64,000 bases of DNA, from contig CAZTBP010000022.1 in the NCBI GenBank assembly GCA_964612145.1, positions 1 to 64,000 on the forward strand. Direction: 5' to 3'. A program made the translations under genes and the position numbers. This document shows, one piece after another, positions 44,261 to 52,637 of the stretch (its first letter is position 1; every line of letters begins with the position of its first letter). The stretch comes from JAGNLV01 sp964612145 (GTDB lineage: Bacteria; Zixibacteria; MSB-5A5; GN15; FEB-12). A model generated the notes under the pieces. That model searched no databases, was not told the DNA's origin, and worked only from the letters and a program-made list of their open reading frames with translations.

Positions 44261-45139
44261 CTACTCTCGAACCGGTACTCCGTCAAACTTCGGACTCGGA
44301 GGAGACACCCCAGCACTCACTTCGCCAAACGCCTGTGGAATAAACAACAGTGACATTGCAGGATCCTGCGTAACAAAATTATCCGTTCCGCCACCCGGAT
44401 TCTGAAATGCCAGCCCTTCAAACTTATTCCATCCGGCACTGACCTGATAAACTTTTTGTGTATGCATCAAAACACTGTAAAGCCCCGACGCCGGCCCCGG
44501 CGGAACAGCCCAGACGTGACCGTCCTGATCTGACTCAACGGTAGTGGTACTGTCCGTAATTATCAGAAACACCACATCATCGTCTCCCGCCGTATGGTTG
44601 CAGTTCATACTCGTCGTGACGTTGACAAGAACGTAGCCATCAGCCGGACAATTCAAAGAGTCCTGAACGAGCAAGTTCAAAAAGCCGGTGACGACAACAT
44701 CGCCCGGATCAAACGCGTACGAAATTCCAGTTGAACTTGTCGCGACCGCGGCCGTATCCGCTCGCAGGGCATGATACGCATATGGCGCTGTCTCCAGTCG
44801 GGTCCGCGGACTGATTTCCGGATCAACGCCCACTGTTATACCGAGGTAGCGAACTGTGTCGGTAAAGAGATCATCAGGCAATGGAGTCATTGAACCGAGA
44901 TCGTAGCTGAAAAGGCCACCGACCGTACTGACATTCTGGAATCCGGAGCTCCAGAGCGTGTCAAAACCCGCGTCGGAGCCGTAAATCACAAAATTAACAA
45001 GATACGCGCCGTCAGCAACCGGATCGCCAACATTGTCGGTCAGCCGACCCTGGTAGCTTATTGAACCCGGCACGCCTGCGCTGATCGCCGACCCGGACAT
45101 GAGTATGCTCGCCAGCAGAATGATGAGCGGTTTACGCAT
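44261..45139 (-). CDS. Secreted protein with SYQGRLTD-type N-terminal domain
   Basis: A 292-residue exported protein: Met at 45139 is followed by a signal peptide (KPLIILLASILMSGSAISAG). The next 110 residues hold SISYQGRLTDNVGDPVADG, an FVIYGSDAG strand, and PRTRLETAPYAYHAL, a domain seen in many surface proteins of FCB and related bacteria. The remainder is beta-rich and unassigned. A longer frame to 45214 lacks a signal-like start. Probably a surface or structural protein. Confidence 0.75.
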   Translation of the reverse strand: MRKPLIILLASILMSGSAISAGVPGSISYQGRLTDNVGDPVADGAYLVNFVIYGSDAGFDTLWSSGFQNVSTVGGLFSYDLGSMTPLPDDLFTDTVRYLGITVGVDPEISPRTRLETAPYAYHALRADTAAVATSSTGISYAFDPGDVVVTGFLNLLVQDSLNCPADGYVLVNVTTSMNCNHTAGDDDVVFLIITDSTTTVESDQDGHVWAVPPGPASGLYSVLMHTQKVYQVSAGWNKFEGLAFQNPGGGTDNFVTQDPAMSLLFIPQAFGEVSAGVSPPSPKFDGVPVRE

Positions 45140-45334
45140 AGTAGTACCCTCGGTTGAGGTTGATTGAAATTGTCGAGAAGTCGGTCGTGGAGTGATTTTG
45201 TCGATATAGTCCAATATAGCCTGATTCCTGGCCCGGTCAAGCCTTAATGCCGCCGGGTCGGCCCCGCCAAACGGCTGGAAACGCCCCCCGCCTCAACAGT
45301 TGCATTAACCGCTTGTTTTTAATATCCTTACAGC

Positions 45335-45532
45335 GTGGAAGAGAAATCCGAAAACGCCCGCAGGCCGCGTCCCTTTTTGGGGATGCACTTCAAATGCTGC
45401 CGTGTCTACGCGCGGATCTACCTGAACAAAGCCGGTACGGCGTTTGTCGGATGGTGCCCGAAATGCGCGGCCCAGGTGCGGGTCAACGTCTCCCCCACCG
45501 GCCGCAAAGACCGCTTCTTCACCACCGAATAG
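45335..45532 (+). CDS. Small zinc-ribbon-like protein
   Basis: A 65-residue basic protein with KCCRVYARIYL and WCPKCAAQVRVNVS, suggesting a small zinc-binding beta structure, and a GRKDRFF end. It starts with GTG at 45335 or with an internal ATG (MHFKCC) behind GGGG. It lies 20 nt before the archaemetzincin-like gene on the same strand, so they are probably co-expressed. Function unknown. Confidence 0.6.
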   Translation: MEEKSENARRPRPFLGMHFKCCRVYARIYLNKAGTAFVGWCPKCAAQVRVNVSPTGRKDRFFTTE

Positions 45533-45552
45533 GGTAAAATTGTGCTATCGCC

Positions 45553-46095
45553 ATGCCGCTGATACGATCTAAAATAGTCGTCGTACCCCTCGGCGAAGTC
45601 GACTTTATGATGGTCAACCGCCTCGCCGCCGATATCGGCCCCATCCTGAACCGCTCGGTCGATATCCTCAAAGGCATGAAAATGCCCGACGAGGCTCACA
45701 ACATAATCCGCGGCCAGCACTACGCCACCGTCATCCTCTCCAAACTCGAACGTGTCAAAGCCAATTCCCGCGAAAAAGTGATAGCCGTCTGCGAAGAAGA
45801 CCTGTACCTTCCCGATGAAAACTCGGTGCTCGGGTACTCCGACCCGCTGGCCGGTACCGCCGTCGTCTCGCTGTACCTCCTGCGGCAGGAGTTCTACGGC
45901 CTGCCCGAGGATGAAAAAAAGGTCTACCCGCGGCTGTACAAAGAAGCCCTGCACCAACTGGCCCACCTTTTCAACCTCTCACAGTGCCGCAACCCGAAAT
46001 GCGTCAACTATCACAGCCAGATGATGCTGGATATTGACAACAAAAGCCGCAAGTTCTGTGACATTTGCAAACGCAAACTCACCGGCGTAACCTAA
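45553..46095 (+). CDS. Archaemetzincin-like protein, predicted inactive
   Basis: 180 residues with the archaemetzincin layout: VVVPLGEVD, GQHYATVILSKL, REKVIAVCEEDLYLP and GTAVVSLYLLR lead to the zinc motif. The family motif HExxHxxGxxHCxxxxCxM is here HQLAHLFNLSQCRNPKCVN: the catalytic Glu is Gln135, the turn Gly is Asn141, the third His is Gln144 and the Met is Asn. The structural-zinc cysteines C145, C150, C169 and C172 are kept, so the fold is probably intact but without protease activity. The sequence reads cleanly, which argues against decay. Confidence 0.8.
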   Translation: MPLIRSKIVVVPLGEVDFMMVNRLAADIGPILNRSVDILKGMKMPDEAHNIIRGQHYATVILSKLERVKANSREKVIAVCEEDLYLPDENSVLGYSDPLAGTAVVSLYLLRQEFYGLPEDEKKVYPRLYKEALHQLAHLFNLSQCRNPKCVNYHSQMMLDIDNKSRKFCDICKRKLTGVT

Positions 46096-46102
46096 TCGCC
46101 TA

Positions 46103-46202
46103 GTAGCTCACGCGCCCCAGGATGCGTGAGGCACCCGGCCGTCACCCCTTGACTCCGCTCCGGGTGACTCAAATGAGAACGGGACCCTTCAGCGGTTCCG
46201 CC
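46103..46202 (+). repeat. Composite REP-like element of three modules
   Basis: GTAG (46103-46106) with CTCACGC (46107-46113) / GCGTGAG (46124-46130). Then GTCACCC (46141-46147) / GGGTGAC (46162-46168), whose loop GACTCCGCTCC is nearly the reverse complement of the 9619 loop. Then a half-decayed copy of the GGAACCcttcagcGGTTCC type (46178-46202). Confidence 0.65.
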
Positions 46203-46299
46203 AGGGATCGCCTGGCAAACCGATTGAAGCCGCAATTGAAAACGTTGTGTAAGTAAGTCATGGCAAACAAAATCCAACCATGACGACACCGGAGAACAA

Positions 46300-48576
46300 A
46301 TGAACCTCGAACAAATCCTCGACCTCCTGCGCGAAGACAACGCGGTCAACGAAAATATTACCCACTGGAAATCCTTCTCGCCCAAACCGGCTCAATACGT
46401 CGACTACCCCGACAACATCGACCGACGGCTTGTCGACGGCCTGATCGAACGCGGCATCCGCCAGCTCTACACGCACCAGGCCAAAGCCACACAGGCGGTC
46501 ATCAATGGCGAAGACATCGTCGTCGTCACTCCCACCGCCTCCGGCAAAACCCTCTGCTACAATCTCCCGGTTCTCGACCGCATCCTGCGCGAACCCGACA
46601 CCCGCGCCCTGTACCTCTTTCCGACCAAAGCGCTTTCACAGGACCAGATGTCCGAGCTGTACGAACTGATCCAGAAGCTCGATGTCGACATCAAAACCTA
46701 CACTTTCGATGGCGACACGCCGCAGACCGCCCGACGGAAAATCCGCTCCGCCGGACATATCGTCATTACCAACCCGGATATGCTCCACGCCGGCATCCTC
46801 CCCCACCATACCAAGTGGATCAAGCTGTTTGAAAATCTCAAGTATGTCGTGATCGATGAGGTCCACCAGTACCGGGGCGTGTTCGGCTCGCACCTCGCCA
46901 ACGTCATTAAGCGCCTCCGCCGCATCTGCACATTCTACGGGTCCAACCCGCAGTTCATCTGCTCCTCGGCCACGATCGCCAACCCGGCCGAGTTGGCCGG
47001 ACGAATCATCGGCCGCGAGGTGAAACTGATCGACAACAACGGCGCCCCCTCCGGCGAGAAGCACTTCCTCGTCTACAACCCGCCGGTTATAAACAAGCAG
47101 CTTGGGATCCGCCGATCCGCCGTCAAAGAAGCCTCCCGTCTGGCCGCCTCTTTCCTCCGGCACAAAATCCAAACTATCGTCTTCGCCCACTACCGCCTCT
47201 ATGTCGAGGTCCTCCTCACGTACCTGCAACGCGAACTCAAGGGTCAATTCGGCCGCGGCATCAAAGTCACCGGCTACCGGGGCGGCTACCTTCCCAACGA
47301 GCGGCGCGGCATCGAACAGGGCCTCCGCAACGGCGAAATCACTGGCGTCGTCTCTACCAACGCCCTCGAACTCGGCATCGATATCGGCGGCCTCGATGTC
47401 TCGATTATCGTCGGCTACCCAGGCACCATGGCTTCTCTTTGGCAGCAGGCCGGGCGCGCCGGACGCCGATCCGGCACGTCACTCACCATCATGATCGCCA
47501 ACTCCTCGGCCATCAACCAGTTCCTCTGCACCGAACCCAAATACATCTTTGACCGTACCCCCGAATCCGGCATCATCGACCCCAACAACCTCATCATCCG
47601 AAGCAACCACCTCAAATGCGCTGCTTTCGAACTGCCGTTCGAACAGTCCGAATACGCCGAAGACGACGGCACCCGCGAGATCCTCGAGTACCTCGAAGAC
47701 GCCAAGATCGTCCGACACTCCGGCGGCCGCTACCACTGGTCTTCGGAAATCTACCCCGCCCAAGAGGTGTCGCTACGCTCCGCCTCACCCGAAAACTTCG
47801 TTATCCTCAACGAAAGCAACAAGTCCGAGGTTATCGGCGAGGTCGACTTCTTCTCCGCCCCGATCTTCCTCCATCCCAAGGCGATCTACCTGCATCGCGC
47901 CAACCAGTACCAGGTCACCAAGCTCGACTGGGATGGCCGAAAAGCCTACGTCAAAGAAGTCGAAGTCGACTACTATACCGACGCCGAAACCAAAACCGAT
48001 CTGAAAGTGCTCGAAGTCGACGACACCAGACAGTTCGGCGACGCCCAACTCTCCTGCGGCGAGGTCTCCGTTACCAGCGTCACTGTGCTGTACAAGAAGA
48101 TCAAATTCGACACCCACGAGAACGTCGGCTGGGGCAAACTGAACCTGCCCGAACTCGAAATGCACACCCACTCCTTCTGGTACTCCTACCCCGGCGACAT
48201 CCCCCTGCGCATCGGCATCGACGGTGAATCATTCGGCGGCGCGCTGCGCGGCCTGGCTAATGTCATGGGAAAAATCGCCCCGCTCTGGGTCATGTGCGAC
48301 TCGCGCGATCTGCGCTCGATCTCACAGGTCCGCGCCCCCTTCACCGAACGCCCGACTATCTATATCTATGAAAACATCCCCGGCGGCGTCGGTCTCTCCG
48401 AAAAGCTCTACACCGAACACGAGCGCTTATTCGAAGCCGTCTACCACCATGTCAAGACCTGCGGGTGTGAGTCCGGCTGCCCGACCTGTGTCGGCCCGCC
48501 CATGGAAGTTGGCGAAAAGGGCAAATCCGGCGCCCTTAAACTGCTGGAGTACATGCTCGCCACCGCCCCGGTGTAA
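46300..48576 (+). CDS. DEAD/DEAH-box helicase of the Hrq1/MrfA type
   Basis: A 758-residue superfamily 2 helicase. Motif I is TPTASGKTLCYN (about residue 77), motif II is VIDEVHQYRG, motif III CSSATIANP, and the second RecA domain has FAHYRLYVEVLL, TNALELGIDIGGLD and QQAGRAGRRSG. The C-terminal DUF1998/MZB region ends with TCGCESGCPTCVG, four Cys that bind zinc in the Bacillus MrfA protein, which works in mitomycin-type crosslink repair. Relatives Hrq1 and RecQ4-like have related roles. Role here inferred. Confidence 0.93.
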   Translation: MNLEQILDLLREDNAVNENITHWKSFSPKPAQYVDYPDNIDRRLVDGLIERGIRQLYTHQAKATQAVINGEDIVVVTPTASGKTLCYNLPVLDRILREPDTRALYLFPTKALSQDQMSELYELIQKLDVDIKTYTFDGDTPQTARRKIRSAGHIVITNPDMLHAGILPHHTKWIKLFENLKYVVIDEVHQYRGVFGSHLANVIKRLRRICTFYGSNPQFICSSATIANPAELAGRIIGREVKLIDNNGAPSGEKHFLVYNPPVINKQLGIRRSAVKEASRLAASFLRHKIQTIVFAHYRLYVEVLLTYLQRELKGQFGRGIKVTGYRGGYLPNERRGIEQGLRNGEITGVVSTNALELGIDIGGLDVSIIVGYPGTMASLWQQAGRAGRRSGTSLTIMIANSSAINQFLCTEPKYIFDRTPESGIIDPNNLIIRSNHLKCAAFELPFEQSEYAEDDGTREILEYLEDAKIVRHSGGRYHWSSEIYPAQEVSLRSASPENFVILNESNKSEVIGEVDFFSAPIFLHPKAIYLHRANQYQVTKLDWDGRKAYVKEVEVDYYTDAETKTDLKVLEVDDTRQFGDAQLSCGEVSVTSVTVLYKKIKFDTHENVGWGKLNLPELEMHTHSFWYSYPGDIPLRIGIDGESFGGALRGLANVMGKIAPLWVMCDSRDLRSISQVRAPFTERPTIYIYENIPGGVGLSEKLYTEHERLFEAVYHHVKTCGCESGCPTCVGPPMEVGEKGKSGALKLLEYMLATAPV

Positions 48577-48635
48577 TTCACTGTCAATAATGATTAAGAG
48601 ATCTGGCCGCCGTCCCCCCCTGCGCGGGACAATTC

Positions 48636-49073
48636 TTATTCCGCATCGGCGTTGCTGCTCAAGAATTCCCGTTTACGATTCTCCTGCTCTCTAACGGCCC
48701 CTCGAATAACCGTCTCCGGCCTGAGACGCTCGACCGCAGAATCGAAAAGATCCGAATGCGCTTCCTTTGCCACCCGATAAGTCACCCCGGCCGGATCCCG
48801 CATCACATAGCCCTCATCAACAAGATACCGCCGTATCGAAACATGATCCACCTGCAGTTCCTGTCCGACTTCTGCCAACCACCATTTCAAACGAGCATTC
48901 AATTCTTTCTCGGAATACAGGCTGCTGGGATCGAGTGACAAAACAATGCTCTTCATGAGAATGTGCTGATCGCGTCTTCTTCTGGGCATAGCTCCCCCAC
49001 CGCGTCGCAGGAACAAATCGGCCAGCCGTTTGGCGAACTCGTCTATCGTGATTGCCATCTTGCCTGTCGTCAT
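48636..49073 (-). CDS. DUF2087 domain protein
   Basis: A 145-residue helical, basic protein. RRRRDQHILMKSIVLSL, YSEKELNARLKWWL, then VSIRRYLVDEGYVMRDPAG fit DUF2087, a winged-helix-like domain often found in small transcription-related proteins. ATG at 49073 or 49058 are both possible. It is convergent with the helicase. DNA binding is plausible but not shown. Confidence 0.75.
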   Translation of the reverse strand: MTTGKMAITIDEFAKRLADLFLRRGGGAMPRRRRDQHILMKSIVLSLDPSSLYSEKELNARLKWWLAEVGQELQVDHVSIRRYLVDEGYVMRDPAGVTYRVAKEAHSDLFDSAVERLRPETVIRGAVREQENRKREFLSSNADAE

Positions 49074-49120
49074 TGCTTCCCACCCTTAAACGACCGGTAA
49101 CATAGTCGAAGACCTCTTGA

Positions 49121-49173
49121 GTAGCTCAAAACCCTTGTGGTTTTGAGGTAGCCCACGCACCCACCGTGCGTGG
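49121..49173 (+). repeat. Two abutting GTAG REP-like palindromes
   Basis: GTAG (49121-49124) with CTCAAAACC (49125-49133) / GGTTTTGAG (49139-49147). Directly abutting, GTAG (49148-49151) leads CCACGCAC (49153-49160) / GTGCGTGG (49166-49173). This places two different stem families head to tail, each with its own GTAG. Confidence 0.75.
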
Positions 49174-49219
49174 AAACCCGGCAAGTCACCTCAGTGGAGA
49201 CGAAGCGCATCACCTGCCC

Positions 49220-49888
49220 CTACCGCCACGTCCTCCCGGCCCACGCCTGATGCACCGCCCGAGGCGCCTCCCAACCACCATCAGCCGTCTGCTTCGGCTT
49301 ATTCCAATCCACTAGCGACTCCGAAAGATCAATGTACGAAATCGCTCCGGCCGAAATCACAACATCCGTAACCATGATCGGCATAAAATAGTAATCCCAG
49401 GCCGGCATGCCTTTTGCCGGATCCGTTATAATCGTATCTCTCTCATCCTCGCTGAGAATCGTATCCAGCTTGTAGGTGTTCTTGTTCAACCGTGAAACGT
49501 AAAACAGAAAATGGTAAGCCCCCGGATCAAGACTGTCCACCTCCAGGTCAAATCCCGTGAATTCGGCAAAGTGCACTACCGTGTGTTTGTCGACACTGTC
49601 CATAAGCACGTATTCATACGCACCCAGCTTAAACGGCTTCATCGGGAACGCCTCGCGCATATGGTAAAACCCGCGCGACAAAATTTCCGGCGACTCCGGA
49701 CCCGTCTTCACATACAGCGCACCCGTACCCACCGGAATATCCATGGCCGGTTTCGGCGGCATCTCTGTCGATGTCCCCGACGCCTCTTTCTTCGAGCCCC
49801 CATCCGACTCCGACTCCGAACCCGAACAACCGAACAAAAGCCATACCCCCGCAGCCAACAGTATCAAAAGAACCGAGAATCGTCTCAT
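49220..49888 (-). CDS. Lipoprotein of the mla operon, unknown function
   Basis: A 222-residue lipoprotein with a signal ending LLFGCSGSESES and an acidic Ser-rich linker to residue 40. The rest has VLMDSVDKHTVVHFAEFTG and PGAYHFLFYVSRLNKNTYKL, suggesting a beta-sandwich, and does not match MlaA or MlaC. It is 18 nt downstream of mlaD and same-strand, so it probably belongs to the transporter, as an outer-membrane-facing part or a substrate carrier; this is inference. Confidence 0.7.
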   Translation of the reverse strand: MRRFSVLLILLAAGVWLLFGCSGSESESDGGSKKEASGTSTEMPPKPAMDIPVGTGALYVKTGPESPEILSRGFYHMREAFPMKPFKLGAYEYVLMDSVDKHTVVHFAEFTGFDLEVDSLDPGAYHFLFYVSRLNKNTYKLDTILSEDERDTIITDPAKGMPAWDYYFMPIMVTDVVISAGAISYIDLSESLVDWNKPKQTADGGWEAPRAVHQAWAGRTWR

Positions 49889-49906
49889 GCTAACCTTTTT
49901 GCTTTC

Positions 49907-50842
49907 TTAAAAGACCGAAAATTTGAAATACTTCCGGGGATTATCCTGAATATCTTTAATAAGCGCATTGGACCGGGCCAGCAGGTCAGCCACTTCAACA
50001 TAAAGCGAAGTATCATTGACCAGCATCCCAAGATTCCCTTCCGCCCCGTTTATCTTAGCCAGCATCGTGTCCAGCCGCGCCGTTGTCGCTTCCAGGTTGT
50101 CATACAACTTGGGATCGTTCATCAGCCTCCCGATCGTACCACTGTTGGAAACCACCTGCGCACTTAACGTATCCACCGCATTGGCTGTCTTTTCAATCGA
50201 ACCGATAATCCGCTCCTGATTGTTCTGCAGATCCCCTACCAGCCCCGCCAGCTTGGTCGACAGATTCGTTAACTCAACATAAAGCGCCTCGTCCGTCGAC
50301 AACCGGCCCAGGGTGCCTTCTCCCTGACGAATCCGTGCCAGCACCGTGTCAAGATTTACCACCAGCGACTGCGCCTCACCCAATGCCTCCTCCGTCGCCT
50401 TGAAAACACCCTCGGCACTGCCGGCATCACGTGTCGGCACCACCGCCCCTTTTGCTATTTCAGGCGCATCCGGCGAACCAGGTATTATCTCCACATACTT
50501 GTCTCCAAGGAACCCTATCGTCCCCAACTGCACCTGCGCATCGGCAGTCATCATGTACCAGACGTCGCTCTTGATCTTGCACTTCAGCTTAACAATCCTG
50601 TCCGAAGACAGATTCACGAAGTCTACCGAACGCACATTCCCAACTTCCACCCCGGCCATCCACACCGGGGCCCCGGCCACAAGACCGCTTACGTTTTCGA
50701 AGTAGCAGACAAACTCACTCTTCGGATCGAATATCGATGTCCCACCGCCGCCCAGCGATGCCCAGAGCATCACCGCTATGGCGAACATCAGCACGATCCC
50801 CACCTTGAGACTGCCCCACTTCACACCCGTCGTCTTCTTCAT
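49907..50842 (-). CDS. mlaD: MlaD-family MCE protein
   Basis: 311 residues: one N-terminal membrane helix (about 14-32), then a single MCE domain (FVCYFENVSGLVAGAPVWMAG, then GNVRSVDF, then GFLGDKYVEIIPG) that forms a hexameric periplasmic ring for lipids. The C-terminal half is a long helical region with repeated LGRL/LGML-type heptads (TLGRLSTDEALYVE, TIGRLMNDPKLYDN, NLGMLVNDTSLYVE), which may extend a tunnel across the periplasm. It is encoded after mlaF. Confidence 0.9.
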   Translation of the reverse strand: MKKTTGVKWGSLKVGIVLMFAIAVMLWASLGGGGTSIFDPKSEFVCYFENVSGLVAGAPVWMAGVEVGNVRSVDFVNLSSDRIVKLKCKIKSDVWYMMTADAQVQLGTIGFLGDKYVEIIPGSPDAPEIAKGAVVPTRDAGSAEGVFKATEEALGEAQSLVVNLDTVLARIRQGEGTLGRLSTDEALYVELTNLSTKLAGLVGDLQNNQERIIGSIEKTANAVDTLSAQVVSNSGTIGRLMNDPKLYDNLEATTARLDTMLAKINGAEGNLGMLVNDTSLYVEVADLLARSNALIKDIQDNPRKYFKFSVF

Positions 50843-50896
50843 ATCACTATTTCCGTTTCGTTCTGTATCTCCGGGATCTCTCCCGATATCACCAAC

Positions 50897-51667
50897 TTAA
50901 ATGAACTGCTTCTTATTGACTTCCGACAGCGCGATCCGAAATGGCGCCAGAAACTCCAGCACCCGCATATCACGGCTGTCACGAAGCTCATCGATGGTCC
51001 CGTTAAACGCCACCTCACCCCCAACGATAATAACAAATCGATCGCCGATTGAAAGCGCATCGGCAATCTCGTGCGTTACCATGACTGTCGCCACTCCCTT
51101 CTCCGACCGCACCTTGTTGATCAAATCGAGCACCTGCTCCGTTGCCGTCGGATCCAAACCTGTCGTCGGCTCATCGAACAACATAATCGACGGGTTCGTC
51201 GAAAGCAACGCCCGCGCAATCGCTACCCGGCGCTGCATGCCGCCCGACAACTCCTCCGGCAGCACATCAATTATCTGATCGGCGTTCAGCCCCACAAAGC
51301 CAAGGATCTCCCGCACCCGGCGATCCATTTCATCCCAGTCCGTCCGTGTGTGCTCAAGCAGGTAGTACGCCACATTCTCGCCGACCGAAAGCGAATCAAA
51401 AAGCGCCCCGGCCTGAAAAACCATCCCCATCTTCTTGCGCGTTTCCCGCTTTAGATCCTCATTCATCGTGCAAATGTTGTCTCCCTCGATGAACACACAC
51501 CCTCGCTGCGGACATTCCAGCCCTAAGATCAACCGAAGAATCGTTGACTTCCCCGAACCCGACGGCCCCATAATCACCAGCGATTCCCGCTCCTTCAACT
51601 CGAACGAGACATCCTTCAGGATCGGTCGGTCACCGTAAGCGAAATACACATTCTCGAGATTGATCAC
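50897..51667 (-). CDS. mlaF: ABC transporter ATPase, MlaF-like
   Basis: A 256-residue ATPase. Walker A is GPSGSGKSTILRLI, the Q-loop is near MVFQAGALFDSLSVGENVAY (the FDSL feature is typical of Mla/Ttg2A), the signature is LSGGMQRRVAIARAL, and Walker B is IMLFDEPTTGLDP. It powers retrograde or anterograde lipid movement with MlaE and MlaD. The ATG overlaps the mlaE stop by 4 nt. Confidence 0.95.
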   Translation of the reverse strand: MINLENVYFAYGDRPILKDVSFELKERESLVIMGPSGSGKSTILRLILGLECPQRGCVFIEGDNICTMNEDLKRETRKKMGMVFQAGALFDSLSVGENVAYYLLEHTRTDWDEMDRRVREILGFVGLNADQIIDVLPEELSGGMQRRVAIARALLSTNPSIMLFDEPTTGLDPTATEQVLDLINKVRSEKGVATVMVTHEIADALSIGDRFVIIVGGEVAFNGTIDELRDSRDMRVLEFLAPFRIALSEVNKKQFI

Positions 51668-52512
51668 AACCAGCCCTTAATCATTGAAAAGACAAACTTC
51701 GTAATAAAGAAATTCACTACCAGGATCGAAATCGACGTTATCACCACCGACTCCGTCGTCGCCCGGCCCACCCCTTTGGTCCCCCCTTCAGCAGTGAACC
51801 CCTTGTAACACGATACGAATGCTATAATGAAGGAAAACACGATCGGTTTCAAAATGCCGATAAACAGGTTGCCGAAAATAAGTCGCTCCTTCACCGCCGC
51901 CCAATACATCGTCGATGTCACATGGGCAATATATTTCGCAATAATCCAGCCGCCGACAATTGCGATTACATCAGTTATCACTGTAAGCACGGGCACCATC
52001 ACAAACAACGCCAGAACCCGTGGCACCGCTAACTTCTTCAGCGGATCCACCCCAAACGCCAGCATAGCGTCAATCTGGTTCGACGACTTCATCGCCCCTA
52101 ACTCCGCCGTAATTCCCGCCGCCACCCGGGCCGCCACCATTATCCCCGTGAGCACCGGCCCCAGCTCCCGAACGATCGACAACACCATAATCCGCCCTAA
52201 GTAATTCTTTGCACCGAAATCAGCCAACTCCACTGAAAACGCCAGTGCAAATCCCTGCCCGGCAAAAATCCCGGTGAGAATCACCAGATACAGCGATCCC
52301 ACCCCGACAATGTACATCTGTTCAAGCGTCTCAGCGCCGTAAAATGGCCGCTTAAAAAAAGCCAGGACCGTCCGGACTGAAAAAAACGCGAATTCCTGAA
52401 GCTCAAAAGCGAGCCGCTTGAGCCAACCATTTATATCCGAAAAAATGGCAAAGTCCTTTCCAACGTGGTTCCCCGGTAGTTTAACCGGGACATCCGGGCA
52501 AGTCAAGACCAA
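51664..52512 (-). CDS. mlaE: MlaE-family ABC permease
   Basis: A permease of up to 282 residues with about five to six hydrophobic helices; ELGPVLTGIMVAARVAAGITAELGAMK is the diagnostic MlaE stretch. The N-terminal start is unclear. ATG at 52512 has no ribosome-binding site and codes for non-conserved residues; GGAAAGGAC lies just upstream of an in-frame ATT at 52446, so an ATT start is possible. No mlaB or mlaC is nearby. It is the first gene of a minus-strand operon mlaE-mlaF-mlaD-lipoprotein. Confidence 0.9.
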   Translation of the reverse strand: MVLTCPDVPVKLPGNHVGKDFAIFSDINGWLKRLAFELQEFAFFSVRTVLAFFKRPFYGAETLEQMYIVGVGSLYLVILTGIFAGQGFALAFSVELADFGAKNYLGRIMVLSIVRELGPVLTGIMVAARVAAGITAELGAMKSSNQIDAMLAFGVDPLKKLAVPRVLALFVMVPVLTVITDVIAIVGGWIIAKYIAHVTSTMYWAAVKERLIFGNLFIGILKPIVFSFIIAFVSCYKGFTAEGGTKGVGRATTESVVITSISILVVNFFITKFVFSMIKGWL

Positions 52513-52637
52513 AGGCGCTTGCGCTCAAATGCTTAACAATTATACTATCATCCGCAAACGAACTGACCGACTTCTGAGTATATTGTACGCAGGCAAATCT
52601 GAAGACTGAGAAACGACAACATCAATCAGAATTGAGT

